A stretch of DNA of 64,000 nucleotides, taken from Ariolimax columbianus (lineage: Eukaryota > Mollusca > Gastropoda > Stylommatophora > Arionidae). The DNA lies in contig JAVGWX010000003.1 in assembly GCA_036924085.1 (NCBI GenBank), positions 132,553,023 through 132,617,022 on the forward strand, written 5' to 3'. Positions within the stretch are counted from its first letter, which is position 1; each line of letters opens with the position of its first letter. Below, piece after piece: positions 48,169 through 59,700 of this stretch. Position numbers and translations under genes: made by a program. Below the pieces are notes generated by a model. That model was not told the DNA's origin. It saw only the letters and a list, made by a program, of their open reading frames with translations, and searched no databases.

Positions 48169-50195
48169 CATCTGAGGAGTTGACATCGTACGCAAGGGAT
48201 ATTTTGATCTCGACAGCGAAAGAAATGATTCCCAAGATGTCGCACAAGACACAGAGCTATATAACAGAGGAAACACAGAAACTCATTGCAGAAAGGCAAC
48301 AGGCAACAATTTAAACAAATGGGAAGTAAGGGTACCAAAACAGCATTTAAAAACTGCGCAAGAAAAGTTAGAGGAGAAATAAGAAAAGATAAAAGAAGAT
48401 ACATAGTTGAAACGTGTAATTATATAGAAAACCTACAGCAACAAGGCAGAGAGGGAGATGCATTTAATGCAATAAGAACACTGACAAGGGAGTTCCGTCC
48501 GGTTCCACATGTCATAAATGACAAAGAGGATAACACATTAACAGAAACCAAAGACATACTGAACATTTGGAGAGAGTACTGCAGAACCATGTATGGGGAT
48601 AGCACAAAGCGCTCAGTTACAATCCTAACAAAGGAAGAGAAAGAACCTGAACCAACATTGGAAGAAGTACGCTCTGCAATTAAAAGTCTAAAAAATGGAA
48701 AGTCCCCAGGATGCGATGTTATCCCAGTAGAGCTAATACAAGCAGGAGGGGAGGCATGTGCTCGAGTCTATCACAAGCTGTGTAAACAGATATGGCACAG
48801 CGCAGAGTAGCCAGAAGCATGGAAGAAATCAATTTATATTCCTCTCCCCAAAAAATGCAACCTGAAGCTGTGCACGAACTACCGAACTATCGCACTGATC
48901 AGCCACGCTGGCAAGATACTCTTGCGAATCCTGTTAAGAAGGATAGAGAAAAGGTTTTAATCTGAAATTCACGTAGTCCAGGCAGGTTTTAGGAAAGACA
49001 GTGGGACCCGGGAACACATATTCAATTTAAGGAATATCTATGAAAAATGTAGAGCTTTTAATGTAGACCTGTACACATGTTTTATTGATTACACTAAGGC
49101 CTTCGACACGGTAATACATCAAAATCTGTGGAGAATCATAGGGGAAATGGGGTTTTCTTTGCACATAGTCCATCTCATTGAAACATTATACCAAGATTAA
49201 CAAGCCGCTGTCCGAGTATCTGAGCAAACATCGGATTGGTTTGCAGTACAAAAGGGAGTCCGACAGGGATGTATCCTCTCACCTTATCTGTACAACATAT
49301 ATGCAGAATGTATAATGAGAAATGTTCGAGAAGATGTGAACATTGAAAGTTTCGACCCATTTACGATTGGGGGTGGGGGGTGGGGGGGGGGGGGGGGGGT
49401 GTACAAGATTCCAGAGTTACAATATGCAGATGACACAATGATACTATCAAGAAGTGCAGAAGGGCTAGAGCAGCTACTTTCAGCCATTAATAGACATAGT
49501 AAAGATCAAAACCTGTTCATAAACATAAATAAAACAAAGACCATGACCACCGACAAAACACAATGTCAACATAAATTTTCAGTGGGTGGTGAGGAAATAG
49601 ATCAGGTCCCACATTTGGAATATCTGGGCTCCAGAATTGACAAAAATGGCGACTGCTCGAAAGAAATCAGAAGAAGACTAGCTATGGCAATGCAGAGACT
49701 GAACAACCTGAAGAAATTATGGCGGGGCACCAACAAAATGATAAAAGTAAAAGTCTTGAGAGCCTGTGTTTTTTCCTGTGGCAGCTTATGGCTGTGAATC
49801 ATGGACGATTACCAAAACTTCTAAACAAAGAATCGAATCCTTCGAGTCAAAATGTTACAGAAAGATCCTCAGAATACCCTGGACAGAGAAAAAAACAAAT
49901 GCAGACATTCAGCAAGAGTTGAGCATAGAAGAGAACTGGTTTTCAATTCCATTTTGGCTAGAAAATGCAAGTACTTTGGACACATCAAGAGACACAATGG
50001 TCTTGAGAGAACAGTGATGGAAGGTATGGTGCCAGGCAAAAGAGGAAGGGGTAGACCAAGAAGATGATGGCACCAAGATATCCAGGAGTGCCTGAGTATG
50101 ACTGTGACGGAGGCTGATGTTTTGGCAAGGGAACGAGTTTCTTTCAGACAGACTGTGATGGGAGCGACGTTCTACAAAGGACATGCTACATGATA
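48169..50195 (+). mobile_element. RTE-like LINE (RT to 3' end), inserted in CR1
   Basis: A plus-strand, 5'-truncated RTE-type ORF. Post-endonuclease linker at 48175-48660, then LKNGKSPGCDVIPVELIQAG, ISHAGKILLRILLRRIEK, QAGFRKDSGTREHIF, CFIDYTKAFDTVIHQNLW, GVRQGCILSPYLYN and LQYADDTMILSRSAEG. Then HLEYLGSRIDKNGDCSKEIR, YGCESWTITKTSKQRIESFE and KRGRGRPRR. Stops near 48959 and 49197 and frameshifts (around 48300, 49770 and 50060) make it inactive. A poly-G run at 49370-49400 sits between RT motifs B and C. Perfect 9-bp AGTTTAATG repeats flank it. Confidence 0.94.
49369..49400. repeat. Poly-G tract inside the RTE
   Basis: A run of G with two T interruptions. It adds a Gly-rich insert just before IPELQYADD and is likely a slippage expansion. 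Confidence 0.9.
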
Positions 50196-50366
50196 AGTTT
50201 AATGAACATAGTCTGTAAATTGTTAGAGTCAATAATCACAGAAAACATTGTAATGCATTTAGACAAATTTAATCTAATCAGAAATGGGTTTACAAGAGGG
50301 AGATTATGCTTAACAAATCTATTAGAATTCATTGAGGATATTACTAAAATGATAGATAAAGAGTAA
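50196..50366 (+). mobile_element. CR1 fragment, right piece
   Basis: Starts AGTTTAATGAACATAGTCTG and reads [20 protein letters not shown], then [20 protein letters not shown], continuing the piece at 48051-48168. It ends abruptly after MIDKE. Confidence 0.92.
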
Positions 50367-51575
50367 CCAGTGGCCAGTTTGTACCCTTGTCTTCCATAAA
50401 TCCCGCATTGTTCATCGCCGATTTTTTTTTTTTTTTAAATTTTGAAAAATTCTTTATTGCACAATTTTAAAACAAAATTTTGTGTGATGTGAGGTGAAGT
50501 GAGGTGAAAATTCCCATGAGATGAAACGTGAGATGGTGGGAGTTTAACTTTGTGAGGTGAAAGGTGACATACATTTATTTGTGAAAGCATAAATGAATGT
50601 ACATATAAATGAATGCACATGTGTACTTGCTGATACATACCTATTCATTTTTGCACATTCATATATCTTTTCACACCCACAGGCACATAAAAATATATCC
50701 ATATATATATATATATATACACGTGCGCACACATGTATGCGTATATGCATACATACACACTCATACTTACACCCACGTATATTGATAGCACTCTGCAATA
50801 GGCCTGTTCATTTAAAGTCTATTCTGTCATATAATTCGCCGACGTATTTTGTCATCTGTCGATTATTTCATCTTCCCTAACAGTATCTCTCCGCCTTTTG
50901 CTTTCAAACATCCAGTGACTGTATGTAGCCGTTTATCTATTAGTTTATTTATTCATTTGACATGAAGTTTGCATCTGTTCTGAGATGTGCTTCGAGTTCT
51001 AGTCATTTCTGGTCTAACCATATTTCTTTCGCCTGCCTGCACTTGTGTGTTATCTTTTCATTCAGCTTGTTGTATTCCTCCGTGTCATATTTCCTATGCC
51101 TTCTTTCACCCATCAAGTATAATATTTTGCTAGTTATCCATTTTTTTCTTTGCTTGATGTATTTTTGCTGGTAAGATATCATTAGAAGATTACTGAATTG
51201 AATACTTTAATATTTTCCATTTCTCATTAATGTTCTGTATTTTGTCCATTATGAAAACATGTAAAATTAATGTAAATGAAAAAGTATACACGCATAAACA
51301 CAAATTTGTACAATACAAGAAATGAGAGTATAAGGTAACATACACTAATTCATGTACACATATGGACAGACATATATATACATTTGACAAAAATGCACAT
51401 ACAAACACATAAACAAAAAGAAAGAAATGGATAAACATAATTAGAGAGATTTTTCAAAACTGGTCTCAGGAAAAACAACAAAATTCTACAATTGAACAAC
51501 AGATGTAAGTTATGACCTAAACTGGGCCGAATACAATTGGTGTCAACAAGCTTAGGGAGAAGGTGGTGTTGGATA
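50367..51575. other. Low-complexity sequence, no gene
   Basis: Includes a poly-T run near 50425, GAGGTGAA-type repeats at 50485-50570, and ACATA/CACA-rich stretches at 50590-50770 and 51270-51420. Open frames on both strands are compositional. Confidence 0.6.
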
Positions 51576-51588
51576 GGCCACATATTAC

Positions 51589-53122
51589 TTCTTCTTCTTC
51601 GTACGCTGTCAGACGTCAACCTGTATTTTTTCGAAAAAAGCAGCGGTCATCCTGAGGCTGTCGACACTGCCATAGAGCTTGTCTAGTGTTCCTGAGGCTG
51701 TCGACACTGCCATAGAGCTTGTCTAGTGTTGCCACTGGTGATGGCCACATGTGCTTTCTCTGGTCCTCGTATTTCGGGCAGTTTTGCAGCAGATGTTCAG
51801 CGGTCATTTTTCCGGTACCACAACTGCATTCGTCAATGCCACCAAGCTTCAGTTTATTGAATAGGTGGTACCTCAGTCTGTTGTGGCCTGTGCGAAGTCT
51901 GAAGACCACGACCTGCTCTCTTCTGATCAATTGGTAATAGGCATAATTTTTTGTGTAGCCAGTATGTTCTGTTTCCCATTTGGCCATGTATCTGGCTCTA
52001 ATGAGCCTTTTTGACTCTTCGTAGGTCACACTAGAATCTGGTTGTGGTAGTAATACACCTTGTTTTGCCAGTCTGTCTGCCTCCTCGTTGCTTTGGATGT
52101 TACAATGGGATGGAACCCACTGTACCACTACTCTTTTTGGTGCGGTCTGCTGGCATAGTTGACAGAGTACTGCTCTTAAATCATTAAGTTCAGTATTTTT
52201 CTGGCTTTTTAGTGCTGTGACTACGGCCAGGGCATCTGTAAACAGGACTATCTGGCTTTCATTTCTTTTGTTTGCCTGTCAGCATTGCTTCTGCTGCAGC
52301 CCTCAGTGCCTCTGCTCTGAAATTTCTTGAGTATTTTCCAGTTGCCACTGACAGTGCTTTTTTTCTACCATTTGGTAAGTTCAGAAATGCTCATGCCCCT
52401 CCATTCTGTGTTGTGTTTGTTACAGAACTGTCGGTGCACGCATGGGTCCAGTCCATGCTTGGGTAGTTTTTCGTTATGTACCTCAGGGTTATGTCTCTTC
52501 TTTCTTTTTCAGTCTGGCTGTTCTTGTTTCCAATACCTGGTATATTTTCTGCCACCACCGAAAATATATGCTGCTTCCAGGTAGGTTTGCGTACAGTAGG
52601 GATGGGCTTTGGTGTTGTTAATGTGTTTATAGGGTCTTCGTTCATCTTTGCTTTGGCTATTTCTGCAAAGTTTCTCCGCTTTAGTTTTCCATTTCCAAAT
52701 CTATTTAGTCTCTGGTGCATTGGATGGTCTGTCAGTCTTCTGAGTTTCTCTGCTTGCTGCTGGGCTCTGCAGTCTCTTCTATCGGTCATGGATTGCAGAT
52801 TTGTAATCTTTTCAAGTTCTACAATTGGCGTTGACTTCATGCCTCCTGTTATAACTCTCATGGCTTGGTTTTGAAGTTAGCTAATTTTGTCAAAGTTCGC
52901 CTTTGCTGCTGTTGTCCATGCCGCAATGCCATACTCGAGAACTGGTCTCACTCTTCCAGTGTACAGTTTCTTTAGTATACTTTCGTCTACTCCCCAGCTT
53001 GTGCTAGCAAGTTTCCTCATGATTGCTATTCTTTGTCTGGCTCTCATTCGGTTTCTCTCAATCTGACTTTTCCATGCCATGCGCCGATCAAATGTGACTC
53101 CCAGGTAGTTTGGGTTATCGTT
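51589..53122 (-). mobile_element. I-like LINE, 5'-truncated, with 13-bp TSD
   Basis: The minus strand begins inside RT with DNPNYLGVTFDRRMAWKSQI and RKLASTSWGVDESILKKLY. It passes through GGMKSTPIVELEKI and a decayed RNase H start (THACTDSSVTNTTQNGG) to VQWVPSHCNIQSNEEADRLA. The C-terminal block is DECSCGTGKMTAEHLLQNCP. The 3' tail is GCGTACGAAGAAGAAGAAG. Perfect GGCCACATATTAC repeats at 51576-51588 and 53123-53135 flank it. It is the same superfamily as the element at 36892-41433 but clearly diverged. Confidence 0.95.
51651..51730. repeat. 40-bp tandem duplication in the LINE C-terminus
   Basis: Two identical 40-bp copies, beginning CCTGAGGCTGTCGACACTGC and ending GTCTAGTGTT, at 51651-51690 and 51691-51730. 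40 is not a multiple of 3, so the duplication shifts the frame of the last codons. Confidence 0.97.
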
Positions 53123-53168
53123 GGCCACATATTACAAAAGCCCCAAGTCAGTATTCTCTGTTGCTGAA

Positions 53169-53189
53169 CCCCCCCCCCCCCCCCCCCCC
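53169..53189. repeat. Poly-C tract followed by A run
   Basis: About 21 C followed by A8. Simple sequence. Confidence 0.9.
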
Positions 53190-53469
53190 AAAAAAAAAGC
53201 AAGGGAAGACAAAAAAACACATGATAAAAAGACCTACAAGATGGTAGAAGAAAAATAAGAAGCTGGAAATAATTGGAGAAAATAGCACGTGACTGGTCTG
53301 CTTGGAGAAGAATGATTGATGGCCCATATATTCACTCCAAGGGGAGATAAGGGCAAGGAAGAAGTAGCTGAAAGACTGAAATGCTGATCCAAAGGGTTAA
53401 TTCTTTGATGATCAAATGACCTCCAGTTCCAATGCTCTGATAATTTGATACAATTATTAGGAGGATATA

Positions 53470-53640
53470 CATAGTTATGCACAATCTTACTTTATCAATA
53501 TGATCTACAACACTGTTTTCTAGGTCTTCAACATTACCTATCATTATGTATGTTACTTCACCATGCAGAATTTTCAAATAAAATATGGGCCCAGAATCAA
53601 GGGTCACTTGAGATGGTAGAATCAGACTGTGTACAAGCAA
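53470..53640 (-). mobile_element. Possible LTR-retrotransposon integrase tail (weak)
   Basis: The minus strand reads DSGPIFYLKILHGEVTYIMI and, after a gap, SVVDHIDKVRLC. GP(I/V)xY and VDHI(D/R) spacing is reminiscent of the integrase C-terminal GPY/F module of Ty3-type elements. No flanking integrase core or LTR is visible. Tentative. Confidence 0.3.
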
Positions 53641-54234
53641 TGAACTTTAGACCACATCAGCATCCACACACTTCACCACACCATCTCCTCAAAGAGACTG
53701 GGTTTGCTGAGAGTGATGTAGAGTTTGCATAACATAACATTTGCCTTGGAAAGTCCCAAAAAGCAGACTTCATCTATAAAGGGCCCAATATGGACACAGT
53801 CAGTTGTTAAATCAGCAATCAGAAGACATACCACATTTGAAACAGGAAAGTGAAAAATACGAATAAAAGACAAGAACAAAACAAATTTTGTTCAATTGAA
53901 AAAAAATAATGTTTGAGTTTATTCATAAATAAATTCCGTAAAAATTAAAAAAAAAAATTAACTCATTTTATATATATATAATATCCTTATTTGTGTTTAT
54001 GTTATTATGAATACATATAAATATAATATGGTTGAAGAACCAATATAATGTCGTCATTCTAATATCAACATGGCCCAGTACCTGTTCTATGTTTACTTTG
54101 TTGAATAGATCGTATTTTGATAAGTGGTAACCAGATCTCATTGGAATATTATTACTGGATATTTTATTGACAAGGATTAGTAAACTTAATATTGAAACAA
54201 GTATTCGTATGCTGCTGCCAGATAGCCAAAGGCT
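53641..54234. other. AT-rich sequence, no clear feature
   Basis: No motif, repeat family or splice-compatible exon recognised. Confidence 0.45.
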
Positions 54235-54478
54235 AAAAAAGATTAAAGGCAAGGGCTCGACTTCATTGCAGCGTGTCTCCCCATATGGCTCGGTCTCTCT
54301 CTGCAGAATGATATGCCGCCTGCTGGGAGCATTCACACAAAGCAAGAACCCTGTAGCTCCAGCGATGAACCCAGGGATCTCCTGAAAAGATTGCCATCAT
54401 AAACCAACCGCTGCAGCTCGAATTCAAACCCAGACCGTCTGAAGATGAGGCAAATGGCTTGACCACTTCACCACGGAA
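54235..54478 (-). mobile_element. tRNA-headed SINE, single copy
   Basis: The minus strand starts TTCCGTGGTGAAGTGGTCAA (A box) with B box GGGTTTGAATTCGAG. A 170-bp body follows (AGATCCCTGGGTTCATCGC, GACCGAGCCATATGGGGAGA) and a T/A-rich end. Confidence 0.65.
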
Positions 54479-54629
54479 AAACCCAATGGCTACCTACACG
54501 TATCTGGCTCTTTTATGCAATTTAATTGCTGTGGCTTCCTAGGTCTGGGGGAGAGTGGTAGGAATTTCATTATTTGTCTGAATGTTTTTGTCTGACTATG
54601 CATATAAAAGTAAAAAACAAGTAAAGTAA

Positions 54630-54880
54630 CCATAGCATTACTACTGTAGGGGTGTGAGGTGTTAACGATCTCACATTTCAAAGGCTCGGCTATATGAGGG
54701 TGGTAGCCGTCTCCTCTCTCTCACCGCTTTTACTTCCCGGACTGAACCAGTACCCATTTAAGGCTGGGTCGACCGTGAACTAGTTGCGGTCTGAAAAAAC
54801 ATTTCCGCCTCAACTGGGGAATGAACCGAGGATGACTCAGATGCGAAGCCAGCTCGCTAACCACTGCGCTACGTGGCTCG
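54630..54880 (-). mobile_element. SINE family B, copy 2
   Basis: Same head, core (54774-54747) and ACACCTCACACCCC end as 14009-14261. It starts GAGCCACGTAGCGCAGTGG on the minus strand. Confidence 0.92.
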
Positions 54881-56089
54881 CTAATGCATATGTATAATTC
54901 TGTGTGTTCTCTACACCTTTTGTCTTTGCATGTTTTTGTATAATTTTTGTCATGGTTCACACATTATCATTAATCAGTGACTTAAATGTGAGAACAAATA
55001 AAGAGTCCACCAAAATCTAATACTAATATACATATACATGACGTTTGATTGTCCCAATAGTCTAAATCCTAGGGTTTTTAGATTGTACATGTACCATTTT
55101 GTAGCCACTACAATTTTTTATTTAAATAACAAGTTTACAACAACTTCATTTCCATAGTATGCATCATATTACTCCCAGCTGACAACCATTTCTTTACATA
55201 TTATATAACAAGATATTTTTATTGCAAATCCTGACAAGTGCAAACTTCAAATTTATAAAAGACAGAGAATGGTGAAGGTGCAGAAAGAAAAGGAGATGAC
55301 AGTTCCAACAAGAATGAATGAAACACATAGTGTATGCAATTTATCTCTGTTTCTCCTTATAAAGAAATGGGATGCCAATGCATTTGCAATGTGTTTAGAC
55401 AATAATAAGTTGGATCTTGAATGAAGATAGCATAATGAACAATACCAATCAAGCATTATGGGATTAAACAGAACAATTTGGTTAGAGAATGCTCAAAGAA
55501 TGAAGGCTAATAGAAAGATGTGCACCAAAGAAATTAACAACACAAAACAAACAAAACTATGATATTAAGACAGAAAAGAAGTGAGCTTGAAAGGGCTAAA
55601 ATAGATAGATAGAAAGAGATATATAGATAGAGAGAGAGAAAATTGGTTGCAACGTGTACGAAAATGGTTTGTATGTTTGTCAATAAGCAATTGCAATAGT
55701 GAAGATTCTGAAATAATTCTTGTTGTCATATATAATTACGCCTATCACCAACTGTCAATTTTCAGAACCAGACCAACTTCTCCTTCACTCTCTGCTTTCT
55801 CATCAAGTCTTTCATTCTTGTACTTTTCAAGTCAATATTTTCCTTGTTTCAAATAGTCTTCTCTAATTTGTTGCGTGTTCTTGTCAATAACACACGTCAA
55901 CATATGAACATGTACCATATACAAAAATAAAACAAAAATAATACAATGTTAAAGTGTATAGCTTAATGAGACTTGCATCTTGTTGTCAAACTGTTATCTT
56001 AGATTTCCCTTCGTCTTTTGAACACATGTGCACCTCAATGAGGCGGAGAGAACTGGATAAATGCATCTTACTGTGCATGCTATACTATG
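54881..56089. other. AT-rich sequence with GATA/GAGA microsatellite
   Basis: A short ATAGATAGATAG/GAGAGA repeat lies at 55600-55640. Otherwise nothing recognisable. Confidence 0.5.
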
Positions 56090-56290
56090 CACGGAAAGGT
56101 GCAAGTTGGACGACGAAGCGATTGTCCCAAAAATAGGTGGGAGGACAACATAAATGAATAGACCAATCACCGACCAGAGTAGGTACAGGCAGCGGCCGCT
56201 GACAAAGAGGGGTGGCGTGGTGTTGTGGGGATGTCTTCATGGGTGCCCCAATGATCTCACCGGTTACGGGATGACCTGACTAAGCATGTT
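56090..56290 (+). mobile_element. RTE 3'-terminal fragment
   Basis: The plus strand reads RWEDNINE, then VQAAADKEGWRGVVGMSSWV and PQ..SHRLRDDL. This is the last block of RTE-type ORFs (RWxDxIxEWT...AxDRxxWR). Confidence 0.6.
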
Positions 56291-56654
56291 AGATATTGCG
56301 ACTATTCTGTTAACAATCAATGTCACTGCACTTTGGACAGACCCATAGGTACTCTCCCTCAGTAAATGGCAAAGAGTGTGGATACTGGTTGTACATACTC
56401 CTGCTCCATCCTCTCAAGTATCCCTCCCTGCTTAACACTGCTAGAAAATTGTGGCTGAGGGTTATGCATGAGGTTGCCAATCTCAACAGTAAAAAAAGTG
56501 CTATATAAACTACTGTTGCAAGAGCACTTGAATGTTTTGGTGCAGGCTCCTGCATTGAAAGCCAGCTGGGATGGCAGAGTCATGCTATTACCAGAATTCA
56601 ACTATGACGATAACGATATATTTCTCTCAAGACCTAGATAACATGTGTGTGTGC
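56291..56654. other. Unassigned sequence
   Basis: Open frames on both strands without a recognisable motif. No splice-consistent exon can be argued. Confidence 0.35.
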
Positions 56655-56942
56655 TGAAATGGGGTTGCGCTTGCTGAAATGGGATTGCTCTGGCTGAAAT
56701 GGGGTTGTGCTGGTTGAAATTGGGTTGCGCTGCTTGAAATTGGGTTGCTCTGGTTGAAATTGGGTTGCGCTGGTTGAAATGGGGTTGGGCTGGTTGAAAT
56801 GGGGTTGGGCTGGTTGAAATTGGGTTGCGCTGGTTGAAATTGGATTGCGTTGGTTGAAATTGGGTTGCGTTGGTTGAAATTGGGTTGCGTTGGTTGAAAT
56901 TGGATTGCGTTGGTTGAAATTGGGTTGCGTTGGTTGAAACAA
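56655..56942. repeat. 20-bp minisatellite, about 14-15 units
   Basis: Units of TGGGTTGCGCTGGTTGAAAT with changes mainly at GCGC/GCGT/GGGC/GCTC. Minus-strand translation gives NFNQRNPIST-like peptides in all three frames, because a 20-bp period rotates the frame each unit. Confidence 0.97.
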
Positions 56943-57597
56943 CCTGACTGAGAATACACAGAGAAAATAAAAGACAGGACAAGAGAAATAGTTGAAGATC
57001 GAGACATTTATGTAAGAGAGTGCTGGATGTCAATGCAGCAGGCAGGACATGGGAAGAACTGGCCCAGATGGCTCATGACAGGAAGACTTGATGTTATTTG
57101 TTGGAGATCTATGCTCTACATAGACTGGCCAGGTTTTTGATTGATGATCATTGAAAATATTTGTTATATATGAGCAACACTCAGGCTGATGGACATATCA
57201 ACAGGAATTATCAGCTGACATTCTAACGTAGAGCTTCGCTATTAATCACCCATCCTCCAAAACAGCTGAACACTTGTTACAGATCTGCCAAGAAATGAAT
57301 GACTCTTGACAGTGACTTGCTTCCTTGCACGAGACACTGTTTGGATATCTCAAACCACAATCTGATTGCTGCCTTTATTTGAATCATAAATGGCAAAGTT
57401 TGAAGACAAATAAAACGGTAGAAGAATCAGTCATCAAGGTAATGGTTAAAACCAGAAACAGTCAAAGTGGTACTTGGCAACCATGACTGACCTTTTTGTA
57501 AGTTATGGTCAAACTACTTCTAAAACACTCGCCTGATGGATTGGGATGAAATGGTCTGGTTGTATTACCTCCGGTTGTGTCATTATTCCAAAGAGAA
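56943..57597. other. 3' flank of the kinase gene, no clear feature
   Basis: A faint plus-strand peptide (RHCLDISNHNLIAAFI) could be an endonuclease trace of an RTE element. Otherwise nothing. No obvious AATAAA for the kinase transcript is certain. Confidence 0.35.
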
Positions 57598-57866
57598 TCA
57601 AATCCCTTCAGCACTTTCTAAACTGATGGTTGTAAAGTTGTGGTCCCCATGCTCTGTAGTCCCCAGACAGACCTCTGTGGCGTGAGGTGAATCAACAGCA
57701 CACACATGGACCAGACACTTGCCCTTAGACTGGACTGCAATGTCTACCGCCGTTGTCAGCTTTAACATAATCCCTCCTGTTACATCATTCTTGGACTGAG
57801 ATGTTGTGATAAGATCCCTGACTGACCCATCTGAGCTCACATTTATTTTCTTCAGCAGTTGTGCAC
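57598..57866 (-). CDS. Isopentenyl phosphate kinase-like, last exon
   Basis: A 269-nt exon including the TGA stop. It completes the split glycine and reads AQLLKKINVSSDGSVRDLIT, then KNDVTGGIMLKLTTAVDIAV, HVCAVDSPHATEVCLGTTE and GDHNFTTI. In the amino-acid-kinase fold the DVTGGM..K motif lies at the C-terminal ATP-binding side. Isopentenyl phosphate kinases share HDVTGGM-KL and an LxGxxxGT-like end. The acceptor TTGATAG is used. The phase matches the exon at 62280-62364 exactly. Here the glycine-threonine end is diverged (GTTEHGD). Confidence 0.85.
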
Positions 57867-58054
57867 CTATCAAATAAAATGAGTACATCACTAATCTAAT
57901 CATGTATGCTCAAGAAACAAAGTGCTGACTTTCCTGTATTGTACATATCAACTTCTACTCTTTACAGCCATTAAGAGAACACATTCCGCAGCAAGTCTCA
58001 TGCTGTCGTTTATTACTAGTATTGTTTGCGAATTCCCACAATGATAGGTTACTC

Positions 58055-58370
58055 TTTTGTGTGCCCTGAAAAGGACGTTAAGTAGCAGGTTGCAGTACCT
58101 TTCCTCAGATCCCGAGCGTGCTGATAAAGGTGAACCGGGATCCTCCAGGCAATTGTGATATGCTTGGCTTCATTCGCGTGTCGCTCACTACTACGGGGAT
58201 CATGTCGAATCTCACCTTGTAAGCCAGACTGTTGTCCTCGGCAACAGCCCGTTTCCAGGATGACCAACGAGGAGGTCATGTGAGGGTCTTGGCCAGTATA
58301 TTTCTCCAGACCTTGGCTAACATTGTCTGATCAGTGTCTTTTGCCTGACCAGACATTAGCCTCATCGTCC
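58055..58370. mobile_element. Family F repeat, best-preserved copy
   Basis: Complete set of F modules, from GTGTGCCCTGAAAAGGACGT to CCTGACCAGACATTAGCCTC. It includes CCCGAGCGTGCTGATAAAGG and GTGTCGCTCACTACTACGGG. It lies in the kinase intron. Confidence 0.88.
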
Positions 58371-58816
58371 CTTACTGCTAGTATACTAGATTTAAATATG
58401 TACACAAGTCAAATATAAACCGTACTAGAGATGGGGAAAATTATACATAAAAAGTGCATGCATATGTTTTTTCTTACAGGGGCTCGAAAGAGGAGTAAAG
58501 AACACTATAAACAAACTGCCAGATATGAGGCGACGTTGGAGGGTTGAGTATGGGGCTAGTTACTCCATTCTGTAGAAACTTGATATCACAAAAATGTCAA
58601 CAGATATAAATAGGGCAACATTTGATAACTATTTATTGATAACTTATGCTCCACAGGAAGTTAAAAAGGCTCACACTGATTGATTGGTGTTTTTGTTTTT
58701 TGTGGGGGATGAGGAACAGAAATTGATAGGTCCTAATAAGTCAATATAAGTCAGTCTATCAGAAAAAGAGGCAAGAGAACTAAGATGCATACTGCTCCAC
58801 ATATGTACTAGTTTTG
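58371..58816. other. Intronic AT-rich sequence
   Basis: Nothing recognisable. Confidence 0.5.
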
Positions 58817-59392
58817 ACTTAACTTAACTCCTTTATACTGGTTTAGAAGACTCTGTAGTCTGTATACAACCAGTTTCATTTACATTGCCTTGCTCTAAAA
58901 GTTCTGCATATCCAATCTATTCTTAAATGCATTAATTGTCCCTGCCTCCACTACTTCCTGTGGCAATGCATTCCATGTATTCACCACTCTCTGACTAAAA
59001 AAATATTTCCTAATATCTAATCTGGACCTTTCTTTAATTAATTTGTAGCTATGCCCTCTTGTTCTTGCAAGTGGTTGAACTTTGAAAAACTTGTTAGTCT
59101 AATTTATCCGTTCCTTTGATTATTTTATAAACCTGTATTAAGTCACCTCAAATTCTTCTCTTTTCAAGACACTGTAGGCCATTTTTTCTGAGTCTTTCTT
59201 CATAACTGTAACTCTGGAATCCCACTATCAGCTTTGTTGTTCTTTTTTTGTATTCTTTCCAGCATGTTTATATCCCCTCTATGATAAAGACTTCACACCT
59301 GTATACAGTACTCCAATCTAGGTCTAACTAATGCTTTATGCAGTTTGACTATCACTTCCTTGCTCATATGTTTAATATTTATTTTTCTTAAT
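58817..59392 (-). mobile_element. CR1 3' end
   Basis: CTTAACTTAACTCCTTTATA, CTGGTTTAGAAGACTCTGTA, then the C-terminal coding region read on the minus strand (SPYHRGDINMLERIQ-like and GFQSYSYEER-like, decayed), up to ATATGAGCAAGGAAGTGATA. Confidence 0.9.
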
Positions 59393-59700
59393 ATTTCTTC
59401 CGGATGGGAATTATGGGTAACAACTATCTCTCAGAAAAACCAGCTCCAAGTCTCTGAAATGAGATATCTAAGAATGGTGGTCCAAGCAATGAGAAGAGAC
59501 AAGGTTCGCAATAAGACAATATCTCGAAATTTCGTCTTTGCAGACTCGAGCAGAGCAATCTGAACTTCTGTTGTTTGGTCCTGTCTGCAGAATGAAAGAA
59601 GTTTGTCTGTCCCATGACAATTAAAGTGCCAAGGATTCAGACCCCCTGGATGACCCAAGGTCTGCTGGGAAGACAACATAAGAAGTCTATAAGAAAACCA
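59393..59700 (+). mobile_element. RTE fragment
   Basis: The plus strand reads WVTTISQKNQLQVSEMRYLR and MVVQAMRRDKVRNKTI, matching the [15 protein letters not shown] block of the RTE family at 5560. It abuts the CR1 end directly. Confidence 0.7.

Noticed and set aside
53470..53640. Ty3-type LTR element
   Set aside because: Only a weak integrase-tail resemblance without core, LTRs or other genes. Kept only as a low-confidence note.
56602..57033. Asn/Gln-rich repeat protein on the minus strand
   Set aside because: All three frames are open because of the 20-bp array. No initiation context or exon structure.
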